Shown here: piece after piece, positions 18,916-28,789 of the stretch | Layout of the letters: every line of letters begins with the position of its first letter | Numbering within the stretch: the first letter of the stretch is position 1 | NCBI RefSeq assembly: GCF_900114265.1 | Contig: NZ_FPKV01000002.1 | Span: 248,001 to 312,000 of the forward strand | Direction: 5' to 3' | DNA length: 64,000 nucleotides | Source of the DNA: Flaviramulus basaltis | GTDB lineage: Bacteria; Bacteroidota; Bacteroidia; Flavobacteriales; Flavobacteriaceae | Notes under the pieces: model-generated | What the model saw: the letters and a program-made list of their open reading frames with translations, nothing else | Told to the model about the DNA's origin: nothing | The model's database searches: none | Position numbers and translations under genes: made by a program

Positions 18916-19869
18916 ATGGATGCATTAAGAGGGTTTGGAGAATTAGGCTTAGGTTCTAGACTAAAAAGAGTTAGTGAATTTGTAATGAAGGAAACCCAAA
19001 TTGTTTACGACCATTTTAATATAGACTTCGATCCTTATTTATTTCCAATATTTAAAATCATATCTAATAAAGATGGAGTTACAAATTCTGAAATACAAAA
19101 CTCATTACAGTTTTCTCAACCAGCTATAACACAGGCTCTAAATAAACTAAACAACAAAGGCCTAATAATATACAAAACAGACAAAGAAGATAAGCGCAAA
19201 AAAATAATATACTTATCGAATAAAGGACAAATAACTTTAGAAACACTAAAGCCACTTTGGATAAATATTGACAAAGTTATAAAAGAATATACTTTAGAAA
19301 GTTCTTCGTCTTTAATAGAGCATTTAAATGCTCTAGAAAACAAATTAAATAAAAAAAGTTTTAGTAAAACAATTATAGATAATATTAAAATGGAAGTCGT
19401 ACAAGAAATAAAAATTATCAATTATAAAAATGAATATGCAAAAGATTTTTATAAATTGAATGTAGAATGGTTGAAAACATTCTTTGTTGTTGAACCTTAT
19501 GATGAAGAAGTTTTAAGCAAACCCGAAACTTATATTGTTAACAAAGGCGGACATATATTTTTTGCCAAACTTAACAACGAAATTGTTGGTACTGTAGCTT
19601 TAATGCCTATTGGTAATGAAGGCTTATTTGAGCTAACTAAAATGGCAGTTTCTCCTAACCATCGCGGATTTAAGATTGGGCAAAAACTTATGCAATATTG
19701 TATAGACTTTGCTAAAAATGAAATGAAACTACCAAAACTCATACTCTACTCCAACACCAAACTAGAAAATGCTATTTATATTTATAGAAAATATGGTTTT
19801 ATTGAAATTCCCATTCAAGAAAATTCGCCATATAAACGAAGTGATATAAAAATGGAGTTGGTGTTTTAA
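18916..19869 (+). CDS. MarR-type HTH / GNAT acetyltransferase fusion
   Basis: This 317-residue protein joins an N-terminal MarR winged helix (about 1-150; ITQALNKLNNKGLI recognition region, TDKEDKRKKIIYLSNKG wing) to a C-terminal GNAT fold (about 160-317), with acetyl-CoA loop KMAVSPNHRGFKIGQKLM. MarR-GNAT fusions form a known family in which the acetyltransferase probably acts on a small molecule or amine while the HTH controls expression. The substrate is unknown. Monocistronic, ends at a shared terminator facing the S9 lipoprotein gene. Confidence 0.88.
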   Translation: MDALRGFGELGLGSRLKRVSEFVMKETQIVYDHFNIDFDPYLFPIFKIISNKDGVTNSEIQNSLQFSQPAITQALNKLNNKGLIIYKTDKEDKRKKIIYLSNKGQITLETLKPLWINIDKVIKEYTLESSSSLIEHLNALENKLNKKSFSKTIIDNIKMEVVQEIKIINYKNEYAKDFYKLNVEWLKTFFVVEPYDEEVLSKPETYIVNKGGHIFFAKLNNEIVGTVALMPIGNEGLFELTKMAVSPNHRGFKIGQKLMQYCIDFAKNEMKLPKLILYSNTKLENAIYIYRKYGFIEIPIQENSPYKRSDIKMELVF

Positions 19870-19874
19870 AAAAT

Positions 19875-19912
19875 AAAAACTTGTTAGATTTAATAGTCTA
19901 ACAAGTTTTTTA
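19875..19912. terminator. Bidirectional terminator between MarR-GNAT and S9 lipoprotein genes
   Basis: AAAAACTTGTTAGA and its perfect complement with an 8-nt loop and T-runs on both strands; lies between two convergent stop codons. Confidence 0.85.
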
Positions 19913-19935
19913 ATCTATTTACTTAATAGTAAAAG

Positions 19936-22101
19936 TTATTCCGTTATACCTTCTAAATCAAATATAAAAGCATAAGTTAAAGCTAATCTTTTGTAACGTT
20001 CAAAACGCCCAGACGCTCCACCGTGTCCTGTTTCCATGTTACAATCCATTATCAATAAATTGTCATCCGTTTTTAATTCTCGTAACTTAGCTACCCATTT
20101 TGCTGGTTCCCAATATTGCACTTGGCTATCCCAATAACCTGTAGTTATTAAAATATTAGGATAGTTTTTAGCTTCAATATTATCATAAGGCGAATATGAT
20201 AACATATAATCATAATATTCTTTATTCTTAGGATTTCCCCATTCATCAAACTCAAATGTAGTTAGTGGAATAGATTCATCTAACATCGTAGAAACAATAT
20301 CTACAAAAGGCACTGCTGCAACAACTCCATTCCATAAATCTGGTTCCATATTTAAAATAGCTCCCATTAATAGTCCTCCTGCAGATCCTCCATAAGCATA
20401 TAAATGATTATTGTTTGTAAACTTTTCATCTATTAAAAATTGACCAACATCAATGAAATCTGTAAACGTATTTTTCTTTTTTAATAATTTTCCGTTTTCA
20501 TACCAATCTCTTCCCATTTCTTGTCCGCCTCTAATATGTGCAATAGCATAAATAAAACCTCTATCTAATAAACTTAAACGTGACGAACTAAATGAAGGTT
20601 CAGAATTACTTCCATAAGACCCATAAGCATATAACAATAATGGATTTTTCCCATTCTTCTCAACACCTTTTTTATAAACTAGTGAAACTGGAACTTTAGT
20701 ACCGTCTTGGGCTGTAGCATATAAGCGTTCTGAAGTATAATTTTCAATTGAAAAAGAATCATCCAAAACCTCTTCTTGTTTTAATAACACCTGCTCTTTT
20801 GTTTCCATATTATACTCAAAAGTACTATTAGGTGTTGTTAAAGATGTGTAACCATAGCGTAAAACATCAGTATCAAAATCTAAATTAGATGTTGTATAAA
20901 CGACATAAGCGGGATCGTTAAATGGTACATAATAGTCCTTTGATTTATCCCAAGTCATAACTCTTATGGTACTTAATCCATTTTTTCTTTCTTCTGCTAC
21001 TAAATAATTTTTAAAAATATCCATACCTTGAAAATAGACATCCTCTCTGTGTGGTATAACATCTATCCAATTTCCCTTTTCAGTTTTATTTACTGGAGTT
21101 TTAACCAATTTAAAGTTTTTTGCATCTTTATTTGTTCTTATATAAAAATAATCGCCATAATGGTCTATAGAGTATTCCAAGTCTTTTTCTCTAGGCTGAA
21201 TAATTTTCCATTCATCATTTGGGGTATTTGCATCTAAATATCTGAATTCTGTAGATAGTGTTTGAAAACTTCCTATTATTAAATAAGCTTCAGATTTTGT
21301 TTTGCCTACATAACATAAAAACGTGTCGTCTTTTTCTTCATAAACGACTTCATCTTCAGATTGATTAGTACCAATAATATGTTTTAAAATTTTATTTTGA
21401 CGAAGCGTCTGAGGATCCTTAGTTGTGTAAAAAATGGTCTTGTTATCATTAGCCCACGTTGCATTACCACCGGTATTTCTTAGTTTTTCATCTAATAATT
21501 TTCCTGTTTCTAAATTTTTAAAGTAAATGGTATATTGGCGTCTAGAAATAGTATCAATTCCAAAAGCTAACATATTATTATTTGGACTTACAGACTGACC
21601 TCCTATTCCATAGTATGAATAGCCTTTAGCCATTTCTGGACCATTAAGCATGATCTCTTCTTTAGTATTTTTTTCAAGTTTTTTTCTACAATATAAAGCA
21701 TAATCTCCTCCTTCTTCAAAACGAGTGTAATATGAATATCCATTGTCGTTTACAGGAACAGATTGATCATCTTTTTTTATTCGACCTACAATTTCATTAT
21801 ATAATTTATCTTGAAGAGAGTCTGTATGAGCCATCGCTTTATCTAAATACGCATTTTCAGCATTTAAATAATCTAAAACATCTTGCGTTTGAGAATCTGG
21901 TGTTTCCGCATTTTTTTGCTCATCGCTTAAGCGCATCCAAAAATAATTATCAATACGTGCATCATCATGAATAGTTAGCTCTTTAGCAACTTTTTTTGCT
22001 AAAGGAGCTTCAAACGCAGCATAAGATTTATTCTTTTCATTTGATTTACAAGATATTGCCAGAACGGAAAGTGTAAAAACAGCAAGAAGATTAGTTTTCA
22101 T
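19936..22101 (-). CDS. S9A family peptidase, predicted lipoprotein
   Basis: About 721 residues, closely related to the S9 enzyme at 879-2939. I place the start at ATG 22101 because it opens a signal peptide with a lipobox, LLAVFTLSVLAISC, giving a lipid-anchored protein; an ATG 33 bases upstream would put 11 unneeded residues in front. The catalytic triad is S573 in GGSAGG, D658 in TTGYWDSQ and H693 in TGHGG. The enzyme would cleave short peptides in the periplasm or at the outer membrane. It is downstream of the AAA+ gene run with a 70-bp gap, probably a separate unit. Confidence 0.9.
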   Translation of the reverse strand: MKTNLLAVFTLSVLAISCKSNEKNKSYAAFEAPLAKKVAKELTIHDDARIDNYFWMRLSDEQKNAETPDSQTQDVLDYLNAENAYLDKAMAHTDSLQDKLYNEIVGRIKKDDQSVPVNDNGYSYYTRFEEGGDYALYCRKKLEKNTKEEIMLNGPEMAKGYSYYGIGGQSVSPNNNMLAFGIDTISRRQYTIYFKNLETGKLLDEKLRNTGGNATWANDNKTIFYTTKDPQTLRQNKILKHIIGTNQSEDEVVYEEKDDTFLCYVGKTKSEAYLIIGSFQTLSTEFRYLDANTPNDEWKIIQPREKDLEYSIDHYGDYFYIRTNKDAKNFKLVKTPVNKTEKGNWIDVIPHREDVYFQGMDIFKNYLVAEERKNGLSTIRVMTWDKSKDYYVPFNDPAYVVYTTSNLDFDTDVLRYGYTSLTTPNSTFEYNMETKEQVLLKQEEVLDDSFSIENYTSERLYATAQDGTKVPVSLVYKKGVEKNGKNPLLLYAYGSYGSNSEPSFSSSRLSLLDRGFIYAIAHIRGGQEMGRDWYENGKLLKKKNTFTDFIDVGQFLIDEKFTNNNHLYAYGGSAGGLLMGAILNMEPDLWNGVVAAVPFVDIVSTMLDESIPLTTFEFDEWGNPKNKEYYDYMLSYSPYDNIEAKNYPNILITTGYWDSQVQYWEPAKWVAKLRELKTDDNLLIMDCNMETGHGGASGRFERYKRLALTYAFIFDLEGITE

Positions 22102-22171
22102 AATGGATTGGTTTTTAGAATTATAAAGTAACAAAAAAAATCTTAAGGCTTGTTAAAGTTCGAATTAGTTT

Positions 22172-23866
22172 TTAGTTACTCGAAGCCTTCAAAGAATCAA
22201 TCTGTTTTTGAAGTTTTTCAAGTAACACTGTTTTATCATCTATAATGGGAATTACTTTATTTAGTGAATCTTGCAATTTTTCTCCTAATTCAATATTTTT
22301 AGTGTCTACAGCAAAATAATAACCAATGCCTTCGCTCGCTCTCCAAGCTTCATTTAATTGATCGTAAACCGTTTTATCCCATTGACTTGGGTGTTTAACA
22401 TCAATCCAAACCACATCACGATATTCACTGTCAATTAATGCTAAATCTGGAGTTGCAGAACCATCAAAATTATCTGACCCTTCTCGAATGGCTGAGATTG
22501 TCCCTAAGAAAAACAAACGTTTTCTACCAGCAATATCTTTAATGTAAGGTCTGAATTCTACAGGTTTATTAACAGACCAATCAAACTCTTTGCGAGATTC
22601 AATCACTTTTAATGGCATTGCTGAAACGCCTGCATAACCTTGTTTTTTTGAAGCATGATCGTAATAATAAAAGGTATCACTTCCATCTGCAGGTATAAAT
22701 ACACTATATGTTAAACTAGTTCGCTCGTCTCCTACTGGTTCTAATCCAAACCAATGGTATAGTCCACTATAAGCTCCTGTATTTGTGTCTGAAAAATCAA
22801 AATCGGTTACAAATGGTTGTTGATTTTGGTCATCTGGTAAATTAGGTATTTTAACTGCTGTCTTCATATTCCATGGTAATGGATCGCTAAAACCACCTAA
22901 AAACTTCAAAGATTCGGCTTGTAAGCGCGATACTTTTTCGGCTAATGTATTTTGTCCAATTAAATAGGGATAATTCTTCATTTCACTCGGACTTATATAT
23001 TTGCCCTTTCCTATTAAAATTCGCTCTATATAATCGTTAAAATCGTGCTCACCACTATCTATAACCATAACGCCTCCAAAAGTTGGATACGGAAATAAAA
23101 ATCCCTTCCATTTAATTAAGCTCACCACTTCTACCCATTGTCCTGTATCATTTTTCATATAATACGTATCACTAGGTTCCATAGTGAATAATTGGAAAAT
23201 ATTAAAACGCTGAACAACGGCATTGTAGGTATTTCTACTAAATTTTAAAGATTCACCTATAGAAAAAGTTACAGGAATCCTATTTTCACTTGAAAATCTT
23301 GGAAATGGTGTCGTACTTGAAACTGCAAAAACTTCTTCAGTATTATCAGTCATTCCTTGCCACATGTACTTTTCAGTTGGTTGAATTGCCATCGTCCATT
23401 TGTTTTCATTACCAATTCTAACTAAATGCGGTAGGGATACATCTTTGGTTTCACCTACACTTTCGTTAGCCATAGAAAACACGTTTCTTAAAGGTTGAAT
23501 ACGCTCGTTTTGAGTTAATGGGAGTTCGTTAATTTCAACACGATTTAAATGATTAAACACATTATATGTTCTCATATAATCGTACATTTTATAGTGCCAA
23601 CCTACAACGTATAAAATTCCGAAGAAGACAAGTAAAAGAGCTAACATCCCTAGTCTTCCTCCTGTAGTTGCTGAGCTTCTAAACTTTCGAAGACCAAAAA
23701 ATAATACAATGGCACTAAGTAGAATTATGAAAATATATTTTCTAAAAAACAACAACGCTGGTTGATAATCGTCTCGTAAAACAAATAAAGCAATAAGTAA
23801 AATTAAAGAAACAATTATGGTTATTGTTTTTTGCTTTTTCCCTCTATTCCAATAGTTTTTAATCAT
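22172..23866 (-). CDS. Membrane protein of unknown function (last gene of AAA+ run)
   Basis: A 564-residue protein I do not recognise. It has a basic start, about three membrane helices in the first 100 residues (roughly 15-33, 41-60 and 72-92), then a large soluble part of about 450 residues, and a short C-terminal coiled coil (LLEKLQKQIDSLKASS). The soluble part contains WMAIQPTEKYMWQGM, WYHWFGLEP-like aromatic patches and no catalytic signature that I can name. It follows the 172-residue membrane protein by about 108 bp on the same strand, so it probably supplies the membrane end of the AAA+ system. Confidence 0.75.
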   Translation of the reverse strand: MIKNYWNRGKKQKTITIIVSLILLIALFVLRDDYQPALLFFRKYIFIILLSAIVLFFGLRKFRSSATTGGRLGMLALLLVFFGILYVVGWHYKMYDYMRTYNVFNHLNRVEINELPLTQNERIQPLRNVFSMANESVGETKDVSLPHLVRIGNENKWTMAIQPTEKYMWQGMTDNTEEVFAVSSTTPFPRFSSENRIPVTFSIGESLKFSRNTYNAVVQRFNIFQLFTMEPSDTYYMKNDTGQWVEVVSLIKWKGFLFPYPTFGGVMVIDSGEHDFNDYIERILIGKGKYISPSEMKNYPYLIGQNTLAEKVSRLQAESLKFLGGFSDPLPWNMKTAVKIPNLPDDQNQQPFVTDFDFSDTNTGAYSGLYHWFGLEPVGDERTSLTYSVFIPADGSDTFYYYDHASKKQGYAGVSAMPLKVIESRKEFDWSVNKPVEFRPYIKDIAGRKRLFFLGTISAIREGSDNFDGSATPDLALIDSEYRDVVWIDVKHPSQWDKTVYDQLNEAWRASEGIGYYFAVDTKNIELGEKLQDSLNKVIPIIDDKTVLLEKLQKQIDSLKASSN

Positions 23867-23974
23867 CTTGTATGTTTTGTTATTGAGAAACTTTTAAATG
23901 CAGAAATAAATTGAACATATGAAAGTTAGTGGCAATATGTTTATTATTTATTAAGAACTTCTTGTAATGACGAT

Positions 23975-24493
23975 TTATAACAATCCCTTATCTTTTAAGC
24001 GATCCCGTGCACTTTTTTCTTCAACTTTTGGAGCCTCTTCATTTAACTCTTTTTCAATAATTTCAGCATCTTTTGTTTTTAAATCTTCTATGAAGTCTTT
24101 TCCTTTTTCTATGGTATTTTGAACCATATCCTCAATAGAATCGCTTTTTTTATCAATGACTTCACTAGATTTAAATATAAGATTTGCTAGATATGTTCCG
24201 GCTAATGCTCCTACAATCATAGACGCAAAAATGGAAATTGTTGCTAAATCTATAGGGATTAAAAACCGTGTAACAACAATACCTAATAAAAACAAAAACC
24301 CAATAAAAACTAATCTTACAATAAATTTTTGTTGATAAACAAAACCTGTTTTATCAGTAGATTTCATTTGTAATTCTTTGGAATACATTAGTTTATTAAA
24401 AAATCTATACAAACCGTTTCCGTGTGATTCTCTCCAGTATATTAAGGCTCCAAATATTATGGATGCAATAAAAACAATAAGTTCTAGTGTCAT
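23975..24493 (-). CDS. Small membrane protein with acidic coiled-coil tail
   Basis: This 172-residue protein has a hydrophobic N-terminus (about 2-20), two further membrane helices (about 56-75 and 84-106) with a GALAGTYLANLIF segment, and a charged, helical C-terminal half (about 110-172) ending in ARDRLKDKGLL. No named family recognised. It sits 45 bp after the 411-residue gene and before the 564-residue membrane protein, on the same strand, so it probably belongs to the AAA+ operon. Confidence 0.75.
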   Translation of the reverse strand: MTLELIVFIASIIFGALIYWRESHGNGLYRFFNKLMYSKELQMKSTDKTGFVYQQKFIVRLVFIGFLFLLGIVVTRFLIPIDLATISIFASMIVGALAGTYLANLIFKSSEVIDKKSDSIEDMVQNTIEKGKDFIEDLKTKDAEIIEKELNEEAPKVEEKSARDRLKDKGLL

Positions 24494-24538
24494 AATTTTA
24501 AGTGTATAGTTGCTCTTTATAAAATTAGTCTATTATTA

Positions 24539-25774
24539 TTAAATATTGTTACTAATGGTTTCTATAACCCAATCTTTAAACGAATCATCCCAAGTTTTGA
24601 AACTAGAGTAAAATGCTTCTTTATCATACCAATACCAGAATAATACATCTTTTGCAGAGACATTAACCAGCAATTTCCATATTAAATCTTGATGTTTAGC
24701 ATCTAAAGATGAGTGTGGTTGATGTAAAGCTTCAAAGAGTTTTAAATCTACAATATCTGCTATTTTAAATTGGTTGCTGGTTTCTAATTTTTCTAGATAA
24801 CGCTCAACACTCATTACCTTTTTTCGCGATTCTATATCTAATTTATTAAGGTAGCTTTTATATAAAATAGGATCATTTAAAATGTCTTTAATAGGATGTT
24901 GTGGCTTATTTAAATATTGAGCCATTTCAAATTTTTTGATGCGCTCATACCTTTTTGTTTTTACAACTTTTTCTAAATCGTATTCTATAATAACATGATC
25001 ACGTAATTTATCCATAAGTTCAGGTTGCTGAATATGATAAATTAACACCTCATAATTAGTGTCTTTTATGGCTTCTTTATACCATTTTTCATCTTCAAAT
25101 ACGACGATAGGTGTTATAAAATCACGCAATATATAAACGCCTCCAAATGCTCTTGTATAAAAAGAATCTGTGGTAAATTGGAGTTCGTGTAAATTTAAAT
25201 CTCTGTTTCGTAAATCTCCATATGATTTTGCTGAATCAAGCAACTTTTTATGTATGGTTTCATCAATAAAATTGTTATCTCTATTAAAAGTTTCAACCAA
25301 TTTTAATTGCTCATCTTTAATTTTATCTAAATTATCAATGAGGTGAAAATGAATAGCAATATTATTATATTTTAAAACATCTAAAGGTTCATAAAAAGCA
25401 TCTATGCCTTGGTCGAAATCTAAACAAATAGCGCTATCTCGGGTAATATCTTTTATCTTTTCACCATGAATTTTAAAGACAAACTTCATAATATCTCTAT
25501 CAAAAGTATGAAATGGTAAATAGACAGGTTTTCCTTTTTGTAGAGGTGAAATAATTATGCCGTGTGGGTTAGCTTCTCCGTTATTTAAATAACTATTATT
25601 TTCCTTTTCTTCTGCAATTTCAGGACTCCAACCAATACCGTCTATTGAAAATGTTTTTAGCTTTGTTTCTATAAAACCAAGTTTTACTAAGCATTTATTA
25701 TAACGCTCAACAAGTTTTCCACTTACCGGAATAAGCTCACTTCTATATAAATTGGCCTGTTTTAGTTTGTCCAT
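24539..25774 (-). CDS. Conserved protein of unknown function in AAA+ operon
   Basis: A 411-residue soluble protein with no signal peptide, membrane helix or motif that I can assign. The middle is charged and helical; a Trp-rich C-terminus (FWYWYDKEAFYSSFKTWDD) stands out. The start codon is one base from the NUDIX stop (25774/25776), which indicates translational coupling. Its constant linkage to the AAA+ ATPase gene here suggests a cofactor or client adaptor. Confidence 0.78.
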   Translation of the reverse strand: MDKLKQANLYRSELIPVSGKLVERYNKCLVKLGFIETKLKTFSIDGIGWSPEIAEEKENNSYLNNGEANPHGIIISPLQKGKPVYLPFHTFDRDIMKFVFKIHGEKIKDITRDSAICLDFDQGIDAFYEPLDVLKYNNIAIHFHLIDNLDKIKDEQLKLVETFNRDNNFIDETIHKKLLDSAKSYGDLRNRDLNLHELQFTTDSFYTRAFGGVYILRDFITPIVVFEDEKWYKEAIKDTNYEVLIYHIQQPELMDKLRDHVIIEYDLEKVVKTKRYERIKKFEMAQYLNKPQHPIKDILNDPILYKSYLNKLDIESRKKVMSVERYLEKLETSNQFKIADIVDLKLFEALHQPHSSLDAKHQDLIWKLLVNVSAKDVLFWYWYDKEAFYSSFKTWDDSFKDWVIETISNNI

Positions 25775-25775
25775 T

Positions 25776-26366
25776 TTATTCTAACAACTTATGGATTTGA
25801 GCATATTGTAACAACATAATAGTTTTAGCATCAATAATTTCGAAGGTTTCAATCATACTTAAAGCTTGTGAAAAAGGCATTTCTAACACTTCAATTTCCT
25901 CATCTTCAATATCTAAACCACCTCCTGCGTTTATTTTCATCGCATCATTATATTCAGCAACAAACAGATACATTTTTTCCGTTACAGCACCAGGAGAGGT
26001 ATAACATTCTATTACTTTTTTTGCGCTTGTAATTTTATATCCGACTTCTTCTTCTACTTCTCTAATGATGCAAACTTCTGGATTTTCATTTTTATCAATT
26101 GCGCCTGCACAAACCTCAATAGACATACCATCTTTAGGTGTATTGGCATAAGCGGGCATTCTAAACTGTTTGGTTAAAATAACCATTTGTTTTTCTTTGT
26201 TATAAAGTAAAATACCTGTGCCGTTTCCACGATCGTAGCTTTCTCTAGATAATCGCTTCCAATTATTATTTTCAAATTTATAATCGTAATCTATTTGGTA
26301 TAATGTTGCCCATTCTTTAGAAAGAACATTATACTTAATGTTTCTTAGCTTATCTTCCATTCTCAA
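25776..26366 (-). CDS. NUDIX hydrolase (GDP-mannose/ADP-ribose pyrophosphatase type)
   Basis: This 196-residue enzyme carries a full Nudix box at about 88-110: G, then E, then REVEEEVG (GX5EX7REUXEEXGU). The N-terminal strand exchange region (VLSKEWATLYQIDYDY) and length fit the NudK/NudF group that hydrolyses nucleoside diphosphate sugars such as GDP-mannose or ADP-ribose. The reading frame overlaps the end of the AAA+ gene by 17 bp; ATG at 26360 (MEDKLRN) is an alternative start with 11 bp overlap. A nucleotide-sugar hydrolase inside an AAA+ operon points to nucleotide-signal control or ADP-ribose removal, but that is inference. Confidence 0.88.
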   Translation of the reverse strand: MRMEDKLRNIKYNVLSKEWATLYQIDYDYKFENNNWKRLSRESYDRGNGTGILLYNKEKQMVILTKQFRMPAYANTPKDGMSIEVCAGAIDKNENPEVCIIREVEEEVGYKITSAKKVIECYTSPGAVTEKMYLFVAEYNDAMKINAGGGLDIEDEEIEVLEMPFSQALSMIETFEIIDAKTIMLLQYAQIHKLLE

Positions 26367-28314
26367 AAGTTTTTCTAGCTTCTGTCTCTATATTTAGTTG
26401 GTTTACTCGAGCATCTACTTTACGTTTAAAATCAGTATCTGCAATGGTTGCTACGTTATCTAAATAACGAACGACTTCTTGCCTTCTAATTTCAGAAAAA
26501 TCTAAGCCTTTCATATTACTACGCATCAATTCTTGTAGCATATTAAACTTGGTATCGTAATCTTGTTTAAAATAAATGTCTGGGTTTTCAAACCAATCTT
26601 CTTCTAAATCGAAATCTGTTAAACGTAATGATACCGCACTTTGTATGTTTCTAACATCACGCGAAGAAAAGAAAGGAAATGCCTTTTGCATATCTTTATA
26701 CAAATTCGCATAAAACAAGTGTTGATTTGTTTTAAATTGCTTTTCTACTTTATCATAAACATCATGAACACGCTCTTCTGTGGGCTTATCGGTAACATTA
26801 AATATTTCACCCATATTTTTGGCTAATCCTTGATCTTGCAAATAGGCATAGTTTTCAGGCCCTTGCATATTTACAAAATCGGGCATGGTTTCATCAAGTT
26901 TTCGCCACCATAGATGATCTTGATCTAAAAAATCATGCTCAGTTCTAGCTCCATCAATTTTAAATCGCCCTTGAACACGAGAAATAACAGCCTTATCTAA
27001 CATTTCTGGAAGGTTAGTAAATAACCCAATGGAACTATTTCCATAATTTACCGCATAAGCACCTTCGGTATATCTTAAAAACACACCTATAACTTCTTTT
27101 ACACCCGCTGAAACACCTTGTGCAGTACGTTCCTGTAAATTATTTTCTGCATCATCAATAGGTGCGAAAATAAGTTTAGTAGGATCTTGTAAAGGCTTCA
27201 TCCATTCTACCATTTTTTCGGCAGAACCACCTTGAAATGTACTAATTAAAGTATCTGGCATTGGGTGGAATAAAAACGGAATATCTAAAGTATCGCAATG
27301 TTCTTTTAATCGGGTTGCAATAGCAGCAATAAGCATACTTTTTCCTGTTCCTGGAATTCCATAGCCCATAAATACTGGCATAAAACCACCAAGTTCTTGA
27401 AACGGATTCTTTTTTGCGGTAAAATCGTAACTCAACATGCGCTCGGTTAAACGACGCGCAAAATGTTTTGCATCTCGATTACCAACAATTTGCTCAAACT
27501 TAACTTTATTGAATTCAATACTTTTTGCAGTACCTTGAAAAACATTATTCCAGCCCGAAACTGCAAATTCTGATTTTTCAAGTTTATATGTTCTATCCTC
27601 AATCGTTTCTATGTATTCTAAACTACTTTTACGGAGTTGAATTTCATCTATTAAAGCTTCAAAATAAACGACAGTAAAATCAATAACATCTTTATCTGAC
27701 TTAACAATTTCTGGATGGCCTAAATATTTATCATAATAAAATAAGCTACAAGAAATTCCTTTTAAAGGCGATAATAAAGAAACCTCTGGAATTCCTGCAA
27801 ACTTCTGCTTCATCACACTTAAGTCGTCAGATGCATGTGGCTTTAAATCGTTTAATATTTTATAAGCTGAAGCAAATAACATAAATGCTGTTGCGGTATG
27901 CATTTTACTTTCAAACTCTCGTTTTCCGTTGTTGTCTAAAGCAGATTTGTTTTCGTTTAAAGCTGATAACCCTGAAGCGTCATAATAGCTATCTTTAATC
28001 CAAATACCTAAAGTTAATCCTTCTTGTACCGCAAATAACGTTTGGTTTAAATAAATAGGAATCGCCACAGAATCTGGCAACAGGCGCTTTTTTAATGCTA
28101 ATATAGTTTTAGAAACTGATGTAATTTCAGCTGAATTTGTACCATTATTTGCTCTGGATAAATACAATAAAATTGATTCATCTTTAGCATCCTTATCTTT
28201 GTTTTTGGCGCGAGCACCTTGCTCCCATTGTACACTTTTTAAATAAGATGCTGCTTCATCACGAAGCATATCGAGTTCACTAAGTTTTATTGGGAAAGTT
28301 GAGTTGTGTTCCAT
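26350..28314 (-). CDS. AAA+ family ATPase, core of a seven-gene run
   Basis: A 654-residue protein with a large helical N-terminal region (1-300) and an AAA+ domain from about 300 to 530. Walker A is GYGIPGTGKS (317-326), and the Walker B-like segment is LIFAPIDDAEN (381-391, D387-D388), an unusual version with two Asp and a Glu two residues on. A likely arginine finger region is VISRVQGRFKIDG. The C-terminal 120 residues are charged and helical. No protease, nuclease or lid domain is visible, so it is probably a remodelling ATPase. The start codon is preceded by a 7-bp-period repeat array only 5 bases away. Confidence 0.85.
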   Translation of the reverse strand: MEHNSTFPIKLSELDMLRDEAASYLKSVQWEQGARAKNKDKDAKDESILLYLSRANNGTNSAEITSVSKTILALKKRLLPDSVAIPIYLNQTLFAVQEGLTLGIWIKDSYYDASGLSALNENKSALDNNGKREFESKMHTATAFMLFASAYKILNDLKPHASDDLSVMKQKFAGIPEVSLLSPLKGISCSLFYYDKYLGHPEIVKSDKDVIDFTVVYFEALIDEIQLRKSSLEYIETIEDRTYKLEKSEFAVSGWNNVFQGTAKSIEFNKVKFEQIVGNRDAKHFARRLTERMLSYDFTAKKNPFQELGGFMPVFMGYGIPGTGKSMLIAAIATRLKEHCDTLDIPFLFHPMPDTLISTFQGGSAEKMVEWMKPLQDPTKLIFAPIDDAENNLQERTAQGVSAGVKEVIGVFLRYTEGAYAVNYGNSSIGLFTNLPEMLDKAVISRVQGRFKIDGARTEHDFLDQDHLWWRKLDETMPDFVNMQGPENYAYLQDQGLAKNMGEIFNVTDKPTEERVHDVYDKVEKQFKTNQHLFYANLYKDMQKAFPFFSSRDVRNIQSAVSLRLTDFDLEEDWFENPDIYFKQDYDTKFNMLQELMRSNMKGLDFSEIRRQEVVRYLDNVATIADTDFKRKVDARVNQLNIETEARKTFENGR

Positions 28315-28319
28315 TTTTT

Positions 28320-28354
28320 CAGTCTACAGTTAACAGCCTTCAGTCTTCAGTCAC
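28320..28354. repeat. Five-copy heptad array CAGTnnn
   Basis: Five consecutive 7-bp units read CAGTCTA, CAGTTAA, CAGCCTT, CAGTCTT and CAGTCAC at 28320, 28327, 28334, 28341 and 28348. On the minus strand the array ends exactly 5 A bases before the ATG of the AAA+ gene. It is inverted relative to the ACTGnnn array at 28790. Confidence 0.85.
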
Positions 28355-28389
28355 GACTCTTGTGCTTTGAAACTTTGACTATTATTTTA

Positions 28390-28749
28390 TTAATTAAATT
28401 TATTTGGATTGTTAATCATATAATTAATTAATTTTCCAATTTCTTCACTTTTGTATTGTAACTCTAATTTTTTCTCTTCAGAAATATATTTACAAGCTGT
28501 TGCAAAATCTAACCAAAGTTGAGTCTCAGACTTTTCACTGTCAGCATCAGACATTTTACTTTTAAAATGCTTTTCATATTGCCTTTTACGATACCCTTCA
28601 GCTATATTTGAACAAACCGATCTATTAGAACGTACCATTTAAGATGTAAGTCCAAACATTTCAGATTTTGGAAAATCTTTTGTAATAAGAAATATTTCCA
28701 TAGCTAAATCAAACTCTTTTTGGTATGCTAATAAAGTTTTAAAACTCAT
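28390..28749 (-). pseudogene. Four-helix-bundle protein (23S rRNA intervening-sequence protein family), broken by an in-frame TAA
   Basis: Reading minus from ATG 28749 gives MSFKTLLAYQKEFDLAMEIF, then KDFPKSEMFGLTS, an in-frame TAA at 28639-28641, and in the same frame MVRSNRSVCSNIAEGYRKRQ to the normal end at 28390. The family sequence at the break is usually LTxQIRRSSRSVCxNIAE, so the stop replaces a glutamine codon: CAA became TAA, a one-base change. The downstream half (82 residues from ATG 28638) lacks the first helix. Members of this family, including the diversity-generating-retroelement accessory protein Avd, form small helical bundles; many are lone genes inserted between other genes. 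This copy lies inside an operon, flanked on both sides by heptad arrays. Confidence 0.85.
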
Positions 28750-28789
28750 TTAGTTTGTACTTAATTAATCCTTACTAATATCTATTTTG

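Noticed and set aside
28390-28638. 82-residue four-helix-bundle gene as intact
   Set aside because: The frame lacks the first helix, which is present upstream in the same frame behind an in-frame TAA, so it is a broken gene.
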